Shown: positions 22,594-35,382 of the stretch, piece by piece
Numbering within the stretch: position 1 is the first letter of the stretch
How the letters are laid out: the number at the start of each line of letters is the position of its first letter
NCBI GenBank assembly: GCA_036936605.1
Contig: JAUPFV010000005.1
Span: 191,950,958 to 192,014,957 of the forward strand
Direction of reading: 5' to 3'
From: Limnanthes douglasii subsp. nivea
Taxonomy: Eukaryota > Streptophyta > Magnoliopsida > Brassicales > Limnanthaceae
Length of the DNA: 64,000 bases
Made by a program: the position numbers and the translations under genes
The notes under the pieces: generated by a model
What the model was told of the DNA's origin: nothing
The model's database searches: none
The model's input: the letters and a program-made list of their open reading frames with translations, nothing else

Positions 22594-22945
22594 AATGAAA
22601 ACGGCACTTCTTCAGTTACTCCCTTTTCCATCTCCATTTTGCACGTCCCATTTTGCAGTACCCAACACAGCTTGAAGCTCCCTCGAAAGAAACTACCCAT
22701 AAATACCTCGAAAGCTCATGCTGTATCTAGCAATGTCTCATGCTGTATCTAGCAATGTCTCATGCTGTATCTAGCAATGAAAACGGCACTTCTTCAGTTA
22801 CTCCCTTTTCCATCTCCATTTTGCACCTCCCATTTTGCAGTACCCAACACAGCTTGAAGCTCCCTCGAAAGAAACTACCCATAAATACCTCGAAAGCTCA
22901 TGCTGTATCTAGCAATGTCTCATGCTGTATCTAGCACTGTATACA
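22594..22945. repeat. 183-bp tandem duplication with internal 22-23-bp repeats
   Basis: The block starting aatgaaaacggcacttcttc at 22594 is repeated at 22777, nearly identical (one difference seen, cacgtccc versus cacctccc). Each copy ends in short repeats of atgctgtatctagcaatgtc. Confidence 0.85.
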
Positions 22946-24320
22946 AGGCATAAATCGCAACTGATAAATAATATAATGTCTAGCAATCAGATATGCACTA
23001 AAATCGCAATGTATAAAACAGAGCTGGAAAACTGCAATTTCTTACCGGAATGTAATCAGAGCCGGTATCGATGCTTTGATTCGACCAGAAACAGAAACTA
23101 AACGATTTCTTGCCATTAATATACATTAGCTACGCTAGTGAATCTATTGTTAAGATCGAAAATGGAAACTTATTTCAAAATGCAGCCACAATACCTATAT
23201 AAGTTGCAAGATATTTTTCAACACAAATAGCAAACTGTCATACCTAAACTATCAGGGTATATGGACTATTGGTCTGGTTTCAAACACATATATCAACCTA
23301 TTATAGCTAACATATAAGGGTGTATGCATCAAGAGGAAATAGTTTGAAACATATAGCAATATCACGTACCTAAACTATAAGAGTCATGGTCTATTTATCA
23401 ACACATATAGCAACATGCCATAACTAAGATATCAGGGTGTATGCTGTCAGGTTTAATCTACAAACACATCAAACCTATCAGGGTCTATGCAGTGATCTAG
23501 CAACATCAAACATACAATTGCAGGCGACAAATCGCAATGTGTATCCATATAAATATCAGGGTTCAAAACAGAGGTGGAAAAATGAAATTACTCACCGGAA
23601 TGTGATCAGAGCTGGTTTGGATGATTTGAATTGAGCAGAAGCAGATGGTAATAAGTTTCCTGCAATTAACGTACATTATATGAGAGTCTAGAATCGATTT
23701 CGAAAATGGAAAACGATTTTGAAACTAAAAACTCAGCTCTGTTACTGACCTGAAAGATGTACCGTTTTTTGCTACGATTTCGAAACTTAAATCAGTTGTT
23801 ATGAGGCTGAGATACGGTGGTCTAGGAGGCTGAGATACGGTGCAAGATCGGAGCTCGACCGGCTGAGACGGTGCAAAATCGGAGCTAGGAGACTCTGGAT
23901 GAAGCTGACGACGTCAAACCAGAATTCTGAAACTCGCCGGTGATCGGAACAATCTGAAAAGGCGATTATATGGATCGCCGGTGATTAAGACTAGTTCGAC
24001 GGTGGTTGTATGGTTCGCCGGTGGAGAGAGAGAAGAAGAGGAGAAAGAGAGAAGAAGAGGAGAGAGAGAAGAGTAAGAGTAAGAGTGGAGGCTGTTTTGA
24101 ATTTCAAAATTCAAAAATAGAATGGGGGCTGTAACAAAAAACCCTAATTTTTCACAAATCAACCTTATATACTAGGTTGAGGGTAATCTTGGTATTAAAA
24201 AAAGAAAAAGTATTAGAAGTGGATATGTTTAATGAGATGGGTATTAAGTGAGCATTAACCCATTTTTGGGTACTAGGTTGTAATAGGTTTGCTTAAAAGG
24301 TGCTTAGTGTGTCATTTCCC

Positions 24321-24726
24321 TATTTTCTTTTATTAATGAAAGACAATGTTTGGGAATCAGCACCAACGCCACTTTGGCCAAACTCTGTGAGTGAGCAACT
24401 TCAGACCTCAAAGCAACCACTTGTTTCCAAACCAGATATGGGGATGTGAAAAAAAATTCTCTAGCCAAACCAATAAACGAACTCAACTGATTTAAAATAA
24501 TAAAAACACGATGGATTACGTGTACCGGAGACAATGCGATAGCCGTAGGCCCGTAGCACTAGGTCATTCCTTGTTGCGCCACATGAACCTATTAGGCCTA
24601 GAGAACATTTTGAGGCCCGTAATCCTTTTCAGAAAAAACCCGCTTAAACCCAATTCACATTAGAAAACAGAACCTAAAATCATCATCTTCCCTTTCGCTT
24701 CAACCTCCGAAGTTTTAGTGGCGGCG
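24321..24726 (+). promoter_or_regulatory. Upstream region of the DUS gene
   Basis: About 400 bases between the end of TIR element 3 and the first ATG. There is no obvious TATA box close to the start. The proximal part is moderately C-rich (cttccctttcgcttcaacctcc at 24685-24708), typical of a TATA-less housekeeping promoter and 5' leader. The element's end lies close enough to supply promoter sequence, but that is inference. Confidence 0.4.
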
Positions 24727-24762
24727 ATGGGTTCTTTATCGCTCCCCATCCTACGCTCATGA
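24727..24762 (+). CDS. Upstream ORF of the DUS gene, 11 codons, overlapping its start
   Basis: ATG at 24727 opens [11 protein letters not shown] and stops at TGA 24760-24762. That stop overlaps the main start codon at 24759-24761 (sequence ATGA). A ribosome ending the uORF would be positioned on the main ATG, so the arrangement could permit re-initiation or lower DUS translation. Whether the transcript includes the uORF depends on an unknown transcription start. Confidence 0.4.
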   Translation: MGSLSLPILRS

Positions 24763-25505
24763 ATCTAGCCCCCTTAACCATCTCACATCTAAAATATCTT
24801 CTTCTATCTACTCCCAAATTCCTCATGTCGCAAACACGAACCCTAACCATAGCCCAGACCCCAATTCCCAATTCGGATCCATCACCCCTAGATCTCGATG
24901 ACCAACTCTGCTCTAACCCTAAAGCGGAGTCCAAAGATCAAAATGAGCCGGAAGAACTCTCTCCATGCTCTTCAATTGATACCAAACTGGTTCATGTAAG
25001 CTCTTTAGACCGAATTGAGAGAGCATGGGATCACTGGACGAAACTGGGTCGACCCAAGTTTATTGTAGCTCCGATGGTGGATAACTCAGAGTTGCCGTTT
25101 AGGATGCTGTGTAGAAAGTATGGAGCCGAGGCTGCTTATACGCCAATGCTCCATTCTCGGATTTTTAACGAAACCGAAAAGTATCGGATTCAAGAATTCA
25201 CGACTTGTAAGGTAACTCAAAATCTTTATTTGTTTGTGTTTTTTATTAGGAAGTTTAAGGTAATTGATTTATTTGTTTATGGATCATCGTAGGAGGATCG
25301 GCCACTATTTGTTCAGTTCTGTGCCAATGATCCTGACACATTGCTCCAAGCGGCACAACGAGTAGAGGATCATTGTGATTATGTTGATATCAATTTTGGG
25401 TAACTTTTCTTTATTGATGTACCCTGAGATTGCTTGCAAATTCAACTTGATTTTTCGTAGTGGTGCAATGTATAACTTGTCACTTTATACTATGCTCCTG
25501 TTGCT

Positions 25506-25554
<49 letters not shown>

Positions 25555-27196
25555 GTTTATTTTGTATTTTTAGCCCTATGTTAAACTTGTTGCCGAAACC
25601 AAACCAAACCAATAGTATAGCCTTTTGGGAGAAAATGGAAACCAAACTAAGAGTTAGGACTAGTCCTAATGTAATTTGAAACCAAACCAAATCAGCCGTT
25701 CCGTGGAGGTTGATTATGGTCTGGAAGAAAAATCTTTTGTTCTTGATACCAACCTTAGGATCAGGAGTAGTCTATGTTCTACCAAATGATATTAAAATCA
25801 TACTGTTTTCATAAACATAATATGTCCCATGAAATGTTTATTAAATAAGTTGTTATGTTGTTTGCCTGATAGTGCTTTTGCATTATTACAGTGAGATTTT
25901 GTCTTGTGCATTTATGAGTACATGCTTCTATTTTAGTCTGATCTGATTGGAAAGTAAACATGCCTCAAGATAAGTAATACCTGGAAAATAAAATTTAAGC
26001 TTGCATTCTGTTTTTGAATTTTTAAACGGTTTTGGTATTCATTTTCATTCAAACAGAAACTTGATGTCATATACTATTTTTTGTGTTTTCTATGGATTAA
26101 ACTATGAAGTAAAAATTGTTTTCTATGGATTAAATACATAGTAAAAACTGTTTTCTATGACAAGTTAATGATTTTATATCTTTGATTACTGTATGTGTGT
26201 TTATAAAATATATAAATTGTTTGTTGGTTTTTATCAGCGTTTAATGAAATTAAACCAGTTTTCATTTTCATGAACCAAATGCCCTTTCTAATAGTTCTCT
26301 GAAAAAATTTCAAATTAAAAAACTTTTTCAAGGACCAAACACAGCCTAAATTTCTAGCTTCCGAATTCGTACTGCTAACTTTGATGTCATGCTTTACCAA
26401 ATAAAAACTATGTCAAACAGGCAGTCTGTATCAGTGTAAAAGATTTTGTGATCAATGGATTTAATGCAGGTGCCCACAACGTATTGCAAGGCGAGGATAC
26501 TACGGAGCTTTCCTAATGGATAACCTCCCTCTAGTGAAATCTCTTGTAGAAAAGATATCTCAAAACCTAAAAGTACCGGTTTCATGCAAAATCCGAATCT
26601 TCCCAAACTTGCAAGACACAATCAATTATGCTAAAATGCTGGAAGACGCTGGTTGCTCGTTGTTAGCCGTTCACGGCCGAACCAGAAACGAGAAAGATGG
26701 AAAGAAAATCCGAGCTGATTGGGAAGTAATCAAGGCGGTTAAAAACGCCGTTAAAATCCCAGTCCTAGCAAACGGGAACGTACGACATATGGATGATGTC
26801 CGCAACTGTCTGGAACAGACCGGTGCAGACGGCGTTCTTTCTGCTGAAACTCTACTCGAGAATCCCGCCCTATTTGCTGGATTTAGAACCGCGGATTGGG
26901 TCAAAGATGATGAGAAAGGAATTCAAGATGGAAAGCTAGATCAGGCGGATCTCGCATTCGAGTATTTGAAGCTGTGCGAAGAATACCCAGTACCTTGGAG
27001 AATGATCCGTTCGCATATTCATAAATTGTTGGGTGATTGGTTTAGAATACATCCGGAGGTAAGGGAGGAGTTCAACGCTCAATCTATACTTACGTTTGAG
27101 TTTCTTTATAGCATGGTGGATCGGCTTAGGCAACTCGGTGGGCGAACTCCACTTTATAAGAGGGATACTATTACAGTAGATGGTTCGGTAACTTAA
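24759..27196 (+). CDS. tRNA-dihydrouridine synthase, DUS1 type (three exons, 428 aa)
   Basis: FMN-dependent reductase that converts uridine to dihydrouridine in the tRNA D-loop; the yeast DUS1 class acts on positions 16/17 of cytosolic tRNAs. Exons 24759-25211, 25293-25399 and 26470-27196 join in frame with GT-AG introns of 81 and 1070 bp, giving 428 residues. After a ~85-residue variable N-terminus the family blocks follow: [64 protein letters not shown] (catalytic Cys188; the Gly187 codon is split by intron 2), [58 protein letters not shown] and [15 protein letters not shown] (FMN phosphate site). All key residues are present. NFG replaces the usual NLG. The start could instead be a downstream Met (24825), as the N-terminus may be a transit or variable region. 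Product class is very sure; subcellular site is not. Confidence 0.93.
25508..25551. repeat. (AT)n microsatellite in DUS intron 2
   Basis: An almost pure TA run in the 1070-bp intron, likely polymorphic. Confidence 0.9.
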
Positions 27197-28159
27197 TAAC
27201 TTAATATTCGGGGTATCCTAGTTGTTTAACAGAGTCATTTTAAAGCATAGCCGACTAAGGATTAATATGGGGGTATTATAGTTGTTTAAAATTGTATGGT
27301 ATATGGATCTAATTGATGCCTTGTTTTAGTTGTGACCTGATTATTTGTTCGAAAATAGATAATTTAATTTATTTTCCATTATAGTGGTTTGTATTGTATG
27401 GAACAACATTTATCTTTTATAGAACTTACTGTCCTTTATCATATTTGTTTAATTAGTCTCCGGTTTGAGTGGTCAAGTTTACAAAGAATGAAATATTTTC
27501 ATCGGTATAGGCGTAACTGTTGTCTGCTGACGGTACACTGTTTTGAAAGAATTTTACCCTCAAGCAATCGAAACAAGGAGAGTTGAAGTTATTGACCTAC
27601 CTGAATCCACGATGAAAGGTTTTCAAGGACACATTTGCCACCAAACTAACCCGGACCTAGCTGAACCCACGTCACACACATCACTTTCTGGGGTTCGCTT
27701 GTTTAGCTGAAATGAACTCGGTAACTTTGGTCCTCCAGCTAAGCCTATGTTTACTGATATAAGGTTTTTGTTATAACTGACAACTTTGGCTGTCTGCTAA
27801 GTCTATATTTACTGATATAAGTTTTTGGTGGTCTGCTATTTTAGAACCCAGGGCATCGGGAATCCAGTTGAGCCTATGTTTATGAGTGCAGTCTTTTAGT
27901 TGAGGATTGGAATGAGGATTTCAAACCAAATCTTGTTCGAGAAGGTATATCGGTTCTGGAGTTGAGCCGTCTTTGGTTTTTTGGGGCGATGCTAATTCTT
28001 TTGGTATATATGGGTTCGATTTGAGCCGATTCAACGAGTTAGAATATCCGAACTTCTGTTTTTGGTCAGGTGAGTTGGGTTATGGGTTTTAAAATATAGT
28101 ACGTGTTGGTTTCAAAATTTATTACGAATATGATCCATTTATATAAGTTATTCTAATAC
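27197..28159. other. DUS 3' flank and intergenic DNA
   Basis: No gene is supported. The first ~200 bases are presumably the 3' UTR. At 27720-27890 a ~58-bp unit (aactttggctgtctgctaag, then tatatttactgatataag) is repeated two to three times with drift. Confidence 0.45.
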
Positions 28160-28696
28160 TAATAATATAAATATTCCAAATTTACCAAGTCTCCGAACGA
28201 TATCGGAATCTGATTTTGAAATCTGTTATTGGCTACAGAAAGATGAGTTAGGCTTTGTAAACTCCCAATACTACTAGGTAGGATAACCGTGAGTTTATTT
28301 CTTGAAAGATCAAGGTTAAAAAAACCTTAAGATTTCCAGCATCTGATGATAGATTGCCAGTTAAAGAATTGGATGACAAATCCACACACAAGATATCGGA
28401 AAGACTCCAGAAAGTAGAAGGTATAGAGGAATTTAGGTTGTTGAAGCTCAAGTCAAGATGCCTCAAAGCAGTCAAATTCATGAAACACGTGGGTATATCT
28501 CCTTGAAGATTGTTAGCAGCTAGCTTTAAAGTATCAAGATGTTTCAAGTGACATAAATCATACGGGATGGATCCTTGTAAGTGGTTATTTGAAACATCCA
28601 AACCTTGTAGATCTTTTAGTCCATTGAATGTTGTTGGAATAGATCCTTCCGGTTCATTTCCATATAGCCTTAATGATATGAGACCAGAAAGGTTAC
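28160..28696 (-). pseudogene. LRR receptor-kinase exon fragment, frameshifted
   Basis: The - strand codes for plant extracellular leucine-rich repeats: GNLSGLISLRLYGN, GLDVSNNHLQGSIPYDLCHL, TLKLAANNLQGDIPTCFMNL, HLDLSFNNLNSSIPSTFWSL, CVDLSSNSLTGNLSS, then after a one-base slip in a T7 run (about 28317) NLDLSRNKLTVILPSSIGSL and HLSVANNRFQNQIPISFGDL. That is about six to seven LxxLxxLxLxxNxLxGxIP units, as in LRR-XII type immune receptor kinases. The upstream boundary is a proper 3' splice site (TTAG/GTAACC). No signal peptide, transmembrane segment or kinase lies nearby, and a stop follows at about 28164. It is a broken fragment of a receptor gene. Confidence 0.85.
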
Positions 28697-28834
28697 CTAA
28701 AAAATAATAATACTAATAATCAATACATAATATATTATTAATTTTTTAACATTTTAAATTATCTTTTTAATGTGATCGAATTAATTATCATTTTATATGT
28801 ACGATTATTTTATTTTATAATTAGTACATATTAA

Positions 28835-28875
<41 letters not shown>

Positions 28876-30227
28876 CTTTTATGACTCTAAATTATATTTT
28901 CATGTGATTCATTGTAATTTATTTTATCTAATCATATTCGATTATATAGTTTTAAATATTAAAGTATTTTATATTAAAAAATAAAATTTTAATTGAATAA
29001 ATTCTGAAAATGATAATTGTACATACGAAAATTTGTGCACACATATAATATATTAAAATAAAGTAAATATGAAATTTTAAATAACAAATAATATTAATAT
29101 CGATATTTAGATGAATGAAACAGTCTTTTATTAATGCTTGTTAGACTTGTGTTTGTGGTGTTTGGTGTTACAATAAATATATTTTATATATTAAAGAAAT
29201 TATAATTTATTTTCTTTAATGGTAGTGTACAAACCCCCTAGTGAAAACAAAAAGTTAACTTATTTTTTTTTAACTATTTAGATTGTGCAGTTAACTATAT
29301 CTTTGATTGAGTTTCTCGGGTTTTAAGGTCTTATATTACCGATGAATCAATGTACTCGGGTCAGACTATTTGATACTCTTATTAGGAACCCCATATTCTT
29401 TGCGCGAGTAAAAAAATGAATGGCTAGCTCAAGTATGTCCCGAGTGGTTTTGACATTGGCCAAAACCTCAATTTCCTTGGCTGAAACGCAATAGTCAAGT
29501 TTGTCCCGAGTGGTTTTGACTTTGATTGGTTCTTCTAATTGAAATGAAGTTTTTAAAATGTCTCATCCGATTTGTTCTCGAACTTAGATAAGAAATACAA
29601 TTCAGGTGAAAAAAGAAAAATTGTTACTTATCTTTGTTCTTGTTACCCGTCATATTAGAAGGGTGAGTCTTTTTATAACAAAACGTGATCCTTCAAGTGA
29701 CTCTTCAGTTCACCGAGATGCTCCGATTGCCCACGCAATGTTGAATGAACTTCATCCACAAACTATTAATATCACTTGTATCAATGCCTTACACCAGATG
29801 AGTTTGATAGAAAGCTTATTGATTAGAAAATTCCTAGATAACTTACTCATGTATGTTATCATTATGTTGAGGAGTACTAACCAACGCTTCTAGACGAATG
29901 AGTTCTGTATTGCTCACCATATATTTGGTCGTAAAAACAATGTTTTTTCCACTTTGTAATGAACCTGTTTGCCAAAACTATCATTGACCTTCCCAATTCC
30001 AACAAAATATGGAATGATAAATTCATTTTTTGTATCCAACAACTGGAAGACTAGGTATGTGTATGCGAAACCCCCACTTAGTATAAAGGGGGCTCCTTAG
30101 CGTAAGTTTTTCAATTCTCGACCTCGATTCTGCTTTATTTTTTGTTTCATTTGATTTATTTTCATTTGGTATCTTTTAAATTTTTAACCATACTATGAAG
30201 TTTCTATTGACAACCAGAGATTGAAAT
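28697..30227. other. AT-rich intergenic DNA
   Basis: It contains an ATT microsatellite at about 28834-28873 and a 28-base near-identical direct repeat (caagtttgtcccgagtggtt, then ttgac) at about 29428 and 29493. The + strand frame at 29606-29893 (95 codons) has no recognisable domain and I do not call it a gene. Confidence 0.45.
28834..28873. repeat. (ATT)n microsatellite
   Basis: About 13 ATT triplets in the sequence upstream of the LRR fragment, possibly within its former intron. Confidence 0.9.
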
Positions 30228-31660
30228 TTGTTTAAGAAAAATATAATCTTTCAATTGAAGAAGTTTTCAACTATCACCGCTATCATGTTGCTTGAACATT
30301 TTGTTCACAATGGGTTGTGGTTTAGCTTTTATATGCTACGAGGGTTCTCAGTATGCCTTCCCGAAAATGATGATGATATAAATCAGGCTTCTCCTTCAAA
30401 GAAGGAACTTGTGAAGAAATCACCCAAGAAAAATGATGTGGGGGGAAGAGGCATGGTGATGACAAAGTGGTTTGCGGCTGATTCAAGGACTGAGGCTTGG
30501 AGAAAATTCCTTTTGCTTATTTTGAGTTTGAATTTATTGTTTCAGAGGCTTTTAAGGGAACTATAGTGAGTATATAAAGCCTTGATAAGAAAATAAGATT
30601 TATTCGTACTCGTTTTGAAGAGACCGAAGAAAAAGATGGCCAAACAATCCATAAAAAGGAAAAATATGTATGTCGAGGATGATAATTCCACCAATACTAC
30701 ATGTACTATGGAATCAAATGGTAACGGTGAATGTGATATACCTTTGGCTACTATAGTTGATCCATAAAGTACTTTATCTGTGTCTGCAACTACTTTCAGT
30801 CCCTAATTTTCTTTTGTTGTAGAGGCTATCATGAAGGCGGTTCCGTCAATGTTTTAATTCATGCACCTTTGTCTCTTAGTCTGTTGGAGTTAATTATTCT
30901 TGATTTTGAAAAAGATAAAGAAGCCTAGGTGATTTTTCCTCCAAGGCCTAATTTTGGGTCTATAATGACCAAGGTCATGGTTGAAGCTGAGATGACCCTT
31001 CATCGAAAGCATGAGGAGTTCTTTCAGTTTTGTCGCGAACAAAAAAGAAACAAATGCATTTCAATGGTTTCAACCCCTTTAACCATATAAATTTCTTTCT
31101 ATATTATGAAAGAAACTCGGGCTGAAGAATTCTAAAATAACAAATCTTGTAATTATTATTCCTAGAGAATCAATCATTACCTCAGTTATTGTTGATGAAA
31201 GAGTAAGTTTAAAATAAAGTGTGATGGTTACCACTAAGGTTGTCATCAATCCTTTAGTGGTTATATAAGCTTATGTATTTTATGATGAAAATTTACTAAG
31301 GTGGCCAAAGATGTTCTGCCCATGCTTTCTATTTGTGTTTATGAAGGTCCTTACACAGCTAATGAGGATGCATTGAACCTAACTTTGTATAAGGTTGCTT
31401 TACCAATCTCGAGCATATTCTTAGATGATTTAGCTAACTATGTTGTTAATCCAAATGCCAGTTTCTTCTGTCAATATCATTCTGTATCGGATGTTGTCGC
31501 CTCATCAACCTTGGTGTTTCTGTTGTGATAGATTCATGGGTTTATTACTCAATTTTATGTGTTGGCATATCAGAGGACTTTCTCCATTCATATTTATCCA
31601 TTGGAAATTACTCTGAAGCATTGGAGCTTCGGTTTTAAGGTACGCTTGCATTTATTTATT
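30228..31660 (+). pseudogene. Decayed coding sequence of unknown family
   Basis: Short + strand frames follow one another: SPSKKELVKKSPKKND with KWFAADSRTEAWRKF (30228-30566), KIRFIRTRFEETEEKDGQT (about 30594-30680), MAKQSIKRKNMYVEDDNS (from about 30635, another frame), MTKVMVEAEMTLHRKHEEFF (about 30965), MAKDVLPMLSICVYEGPYTA (31301-31528) and QFYVLAYQRTFSIHIYPLEI ending at a possible donor (31638). The content looks like protein-coding sequence broken by stops, and the charged pieces recall transposon accessory proteins. I cannot name the family. The left breakpoint of the large tandem duplication (30589) cuts through it, and the part right of it recurs at 38588-39660. Confidence 0.4.
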
Positions 31661-32949
31661 TATTTATTTTCTTATGTTGTTATAATATTAGAGGTAAAAG
31701 ATATGTGAAACAATTGATGGAAACGTTTTTCACAATTAAAGAAAAAATAAATGATAAAATTCTATGGTAGCAATCGTTTGAGTAATAGAAGGAACATATT
31801 ATTTGTGTAATTGGAGCTAAGTGGCTTGCAAAACCATGTTTGATAATAATCTATGTAACTGGAGGTACATAGTTTACGGAACACGGATTTAACGTACATA
31901 CGAGCCTTATATAGTTTAATGATTCAGTTAAGCTATCATCGTAGATTCTTTTTTCTAATACTAACACTTCAAACAACGAGGCATTGAATTTGTGTCTACT
32001 GGAATCATTATTTTGTTGTATGTTCTAGAAGAAATGACAGCACCTAAATATTGTAAATAATCAAGAACACAATTGAAATTTTATATAAAAACTTGTTTTA
32101 TAGTAAACAAAAAGGATGAATTTCTAGTCACTACCGTTGTGACATATTCTATGGCTTTTAACAAATTTTGGGTAAACATTTTTTCATAGAATTTACCACT
32201 TTATCCCTTATCGTTTTTGCTTAGTCGTAGTCATTTTTATTTTCCAAGTTTTTGGCGTAGTGAGCCATTATTAAAACCAACATGTTTATTGAAGTAAGGA
32301 ATAATAAATTACAACATGATAATAATATAATAAGAGAAATTAAATCACGTTTTGTTTCATTTGATAGATTGTATTCCAAAATATTTAATAATTAAGTCAA
32401 ATGATAGAGATTTTGGTAGTTGTAAAACCAAAACACATAATGTTGCTAATAACGTCTACCAAATGGAAGAGTGTACACATTTGTGTAACATAGTAATACA
32501 TAAACTACTAAAATGTTGTAAAACATTACTGAAATTTCTTACATTTATCTTCTTCATTTTTATTTGAGGGAACATGTATTTTTTTATCCGATCGTATTCT
32601 AGAATTATGTGTAATTATTCTCAAATTTTCTTCTCTTTCGTCCATCATAAATTATTTTTGTTAAATGACATACGTTATGTCTCACACTTAATACCAAAAA
32701 TAACTTTGACATCGTTTTTTTTGTGCACTTCATGTATATTTCACCGAGCTTAAACACTATTATGGAAAATTTTAATGCCTTAATTACTTTATCAATTAAG
32801 CTTTAATTTTTGTTTTGGACATGCTTATCGTTTTATCTCCCCTCGAACAATGATTACAAAAAGTGTAGATTGACGTGTCCATTAAAAACTAAATATGGTA
32901 TGCCTTTATTGCATGGAAGTCCGACATGGTCTCCAAAGTAAACATTATA

Positions 32950-35382
32950 GATGATAAGTGTACCGCTCGTGGTCATTCTCCAAAAGCAGATTTTGATCAT
33001 CTCATAGTTTCCGTGAAAAGTTGTAATTTTATTGGCAAACCCAAACAATTGTTATAAATGTGAAACTAAATTATTATGATATGTGCAAAAGCAATATGTA
33101 ATGTACTGTGCGAAGCCAATATCTAATGTAATGTGTAAAACCAGTATGTTTTATTTTATGAAAACCAATATGTGATACCAAGTTGAGGAAAATATGTTGT
33201 ATATTTTGGGAACCTTTGCAAACATGTACTATTTTAAAGTTTCCAAGCATCAAACTTTGTGAAATATTATACTAATTTGGAAATAAAAAAACTCGCAAAA
33301 TGCTAATCAATATCTAATTGAGAAACCTGCATACATAAATTATCATGTGCAAATCAATACTTGAATATATAGTACAAACATAAAACAAAAATTCCATAAC
33401 AAAACATGTTAGTAAAGTTGTGAATATTTACAAATTTAAAAGGGAGATCCATGTGCTAAATATTGTACGTATTAAAATTGTACTTCAACCGAGAGTTGTG
33501 TCATATACAAAAAAATAAAACGGAGATCCATGTGCACATTGGACACCTAAAAACTTTAAAAAATGAAAGAAAAATGATAGAAAATCCTTCCAAATATTGG
33601 TGAAATTTTGCTACAAATTCATCTTTAAACTTCATAAATTTTTTACTTCTCTGGTATGATGCGATGGTTTTTTTTCAAGTATATGTATTTGATATAAATA
33701 AGATTGAAGTACGATATGTATATGTGGTAAACTGTGTAGTTGTACAACTTTGAGACGAGACATGGACATGTGAGTGGGAGTTTGGTTGCTTAAAAGATAT
33801 TTACAAATGAAATATTAAAAAAAAGCCTTTATATAACGAGAAAACGGTGAAATCATTATGTTCATTTTAAATCAAGTTGTAGATACGTTCAACAAAACAA
33901 GAAAAAATATAACTTTAACAGATAAGTATGCATTATAATATGTTATATTTAGTAAACTATGTTTTGCAGAACAACCATACTAATTATTAGTTGCATCAAA
34001 GTACTATAACCCATGTTTCATTAAAGTTTGTCTCATATCACAAACAAAGTAAAAAAATCATAAAATTAAAATACAATAGTTAAATTTCTATCAAAATAAA
34101 AAATATATTTGTCTTTTGTTAGATCATTGACTTCTTGCATACAGTCGATCGCTAGAGGTAAAAGTTTTCAGAATGTTGCAATATTGGGAAACAATGGTAA
34201 CGATAATTCGGATGATTCATCATTATTATATCGACACCATGAGGTATATATAGCTGGTAAAAGGATACCACGACATATTTCGATATATAAAAACATTGAT
34301 AATTAAAATATAAGTAAATAATATGAAACATAATATATATATATATATATATATTAAATATCTAATATAAAGATGTAAGTGAACGATATTCTCTCATTAC
34401 ATATGCAATTTCGATCATTTTTAGTTATCTATCTGTAAGGGGTGTAATTTTGAGCTTAAATATGTAGCACACCAACCTTGTGGGTGAAGACAATAACATA
34501 TGCATTGGAAAGTTATCACAATAAACAACCCTCTATTTGAAAACCTCATCCTATATTTTGGTCGCACATTTACTCGATAGTGTGCCAAATGTGTTTAATT
34601 TATTATCACATAACCTTGATACCATAAAACTGTAAATAGAAATCTTTATCATATTTAAGTTCTTAGGTAAGTTTTTCTCTAATAAATCATCCATGTTTGT
34701 TTCCAAACACATCAATTGATACAAACCTAAATCTGTACTCTTTGCCATATTTAATGTCTATAATTTTTTTTATAATATATGGTAATATGTGCGATTCGAA
34801 TAATAATTTTGTCTCTACGCATCCGATAAGTTTTTATCAACCGATATTTTTTGTGATGCTATAAATAATGTATAACCTTCAGATACGACTTGTGATCGTT
34901 TCGTTGTAGGTGGTTTCACAGAGGAGTTAGTACTTTTTTTAACTTAGTTCTAGCGGTGCTGCCAAATATACAAACCGTTATTCTAAATGTACCATCCGGT
35001 GTACCGAAATCTAAAATGTTCGCATTATCTGTATGAGATTAAAAAAATATTGTTCAATATGTTCAAAATAAGATTGATCATTTTTGTAGAATTATCTATG
35101 TATGTTGTCTTATCTCTAACACATCCCCAACCATGATTATGACATCGTGTTTAACCATATATTAAGGTTTACACACATGAGTAGTCGAAGGATCCCATAT
35201 TCATGCAATATTTTTAAACAGGGACATATTTCACTATTAGCGAAGACCTCTAGCTTTGCGTTTAAAAAAATAACGCTAACTTCTTCTTCTTTCTTAAGCT
35301 TAACACAAATAAAAATCAATAGTTTTTTTCCAACGGTCATATTTAATACACAAAATAATCCACCGATCAACTCATTGAAGTA
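32950..35382. other. Segment present only in copy 1
   Basis: 2433 AT-rich bases with a TA microsatellite (about 34326-34356). No inverted or direct terminal repeats and no target duplication were seen, so a transposon insertion into copy 1 is less likely than a deletion from copy 2. The frames at 34551-34748 and 35137-35388 (- strand) are unrecognised and not called as genes. Confidence 0.7.

Larger units (their letters stand above)
20219..24320. mobile_element. 4.1-kb MULE-like TIR element 3
   Basis: The 9-bp TATTTTCTT is perfectly duplicated at 20210-20218 and 24321-24329. The ends, GAGAAAAGTACCCATAA and inverted GGGAAATGACACACTAA, are diverged inverted repeats, and similarity extends about 140 bp inward (both arms carry a TACCC block, then ATTATACCCTC or GATTACCCTC before a TATA box). 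Both arms have an inward promoter-like TATA (tataaaagg near 20335; tatataagg on the - strand near 24168) and a CT/GA-rich leader. The interior holds tandem duplications and possibly a captured exon. No MURA-like transposase was seen. It ends about 440 bp before the DUS start codon. Confidence 0.7.

Noticed and set aside
32950..35382. Transposon insertion in copy 1 of the duplication
   Set aside because: No terminal repeats or target duplication were seen, and copy 2 has filler DNA at the site, which favours a deletion in copy 2.
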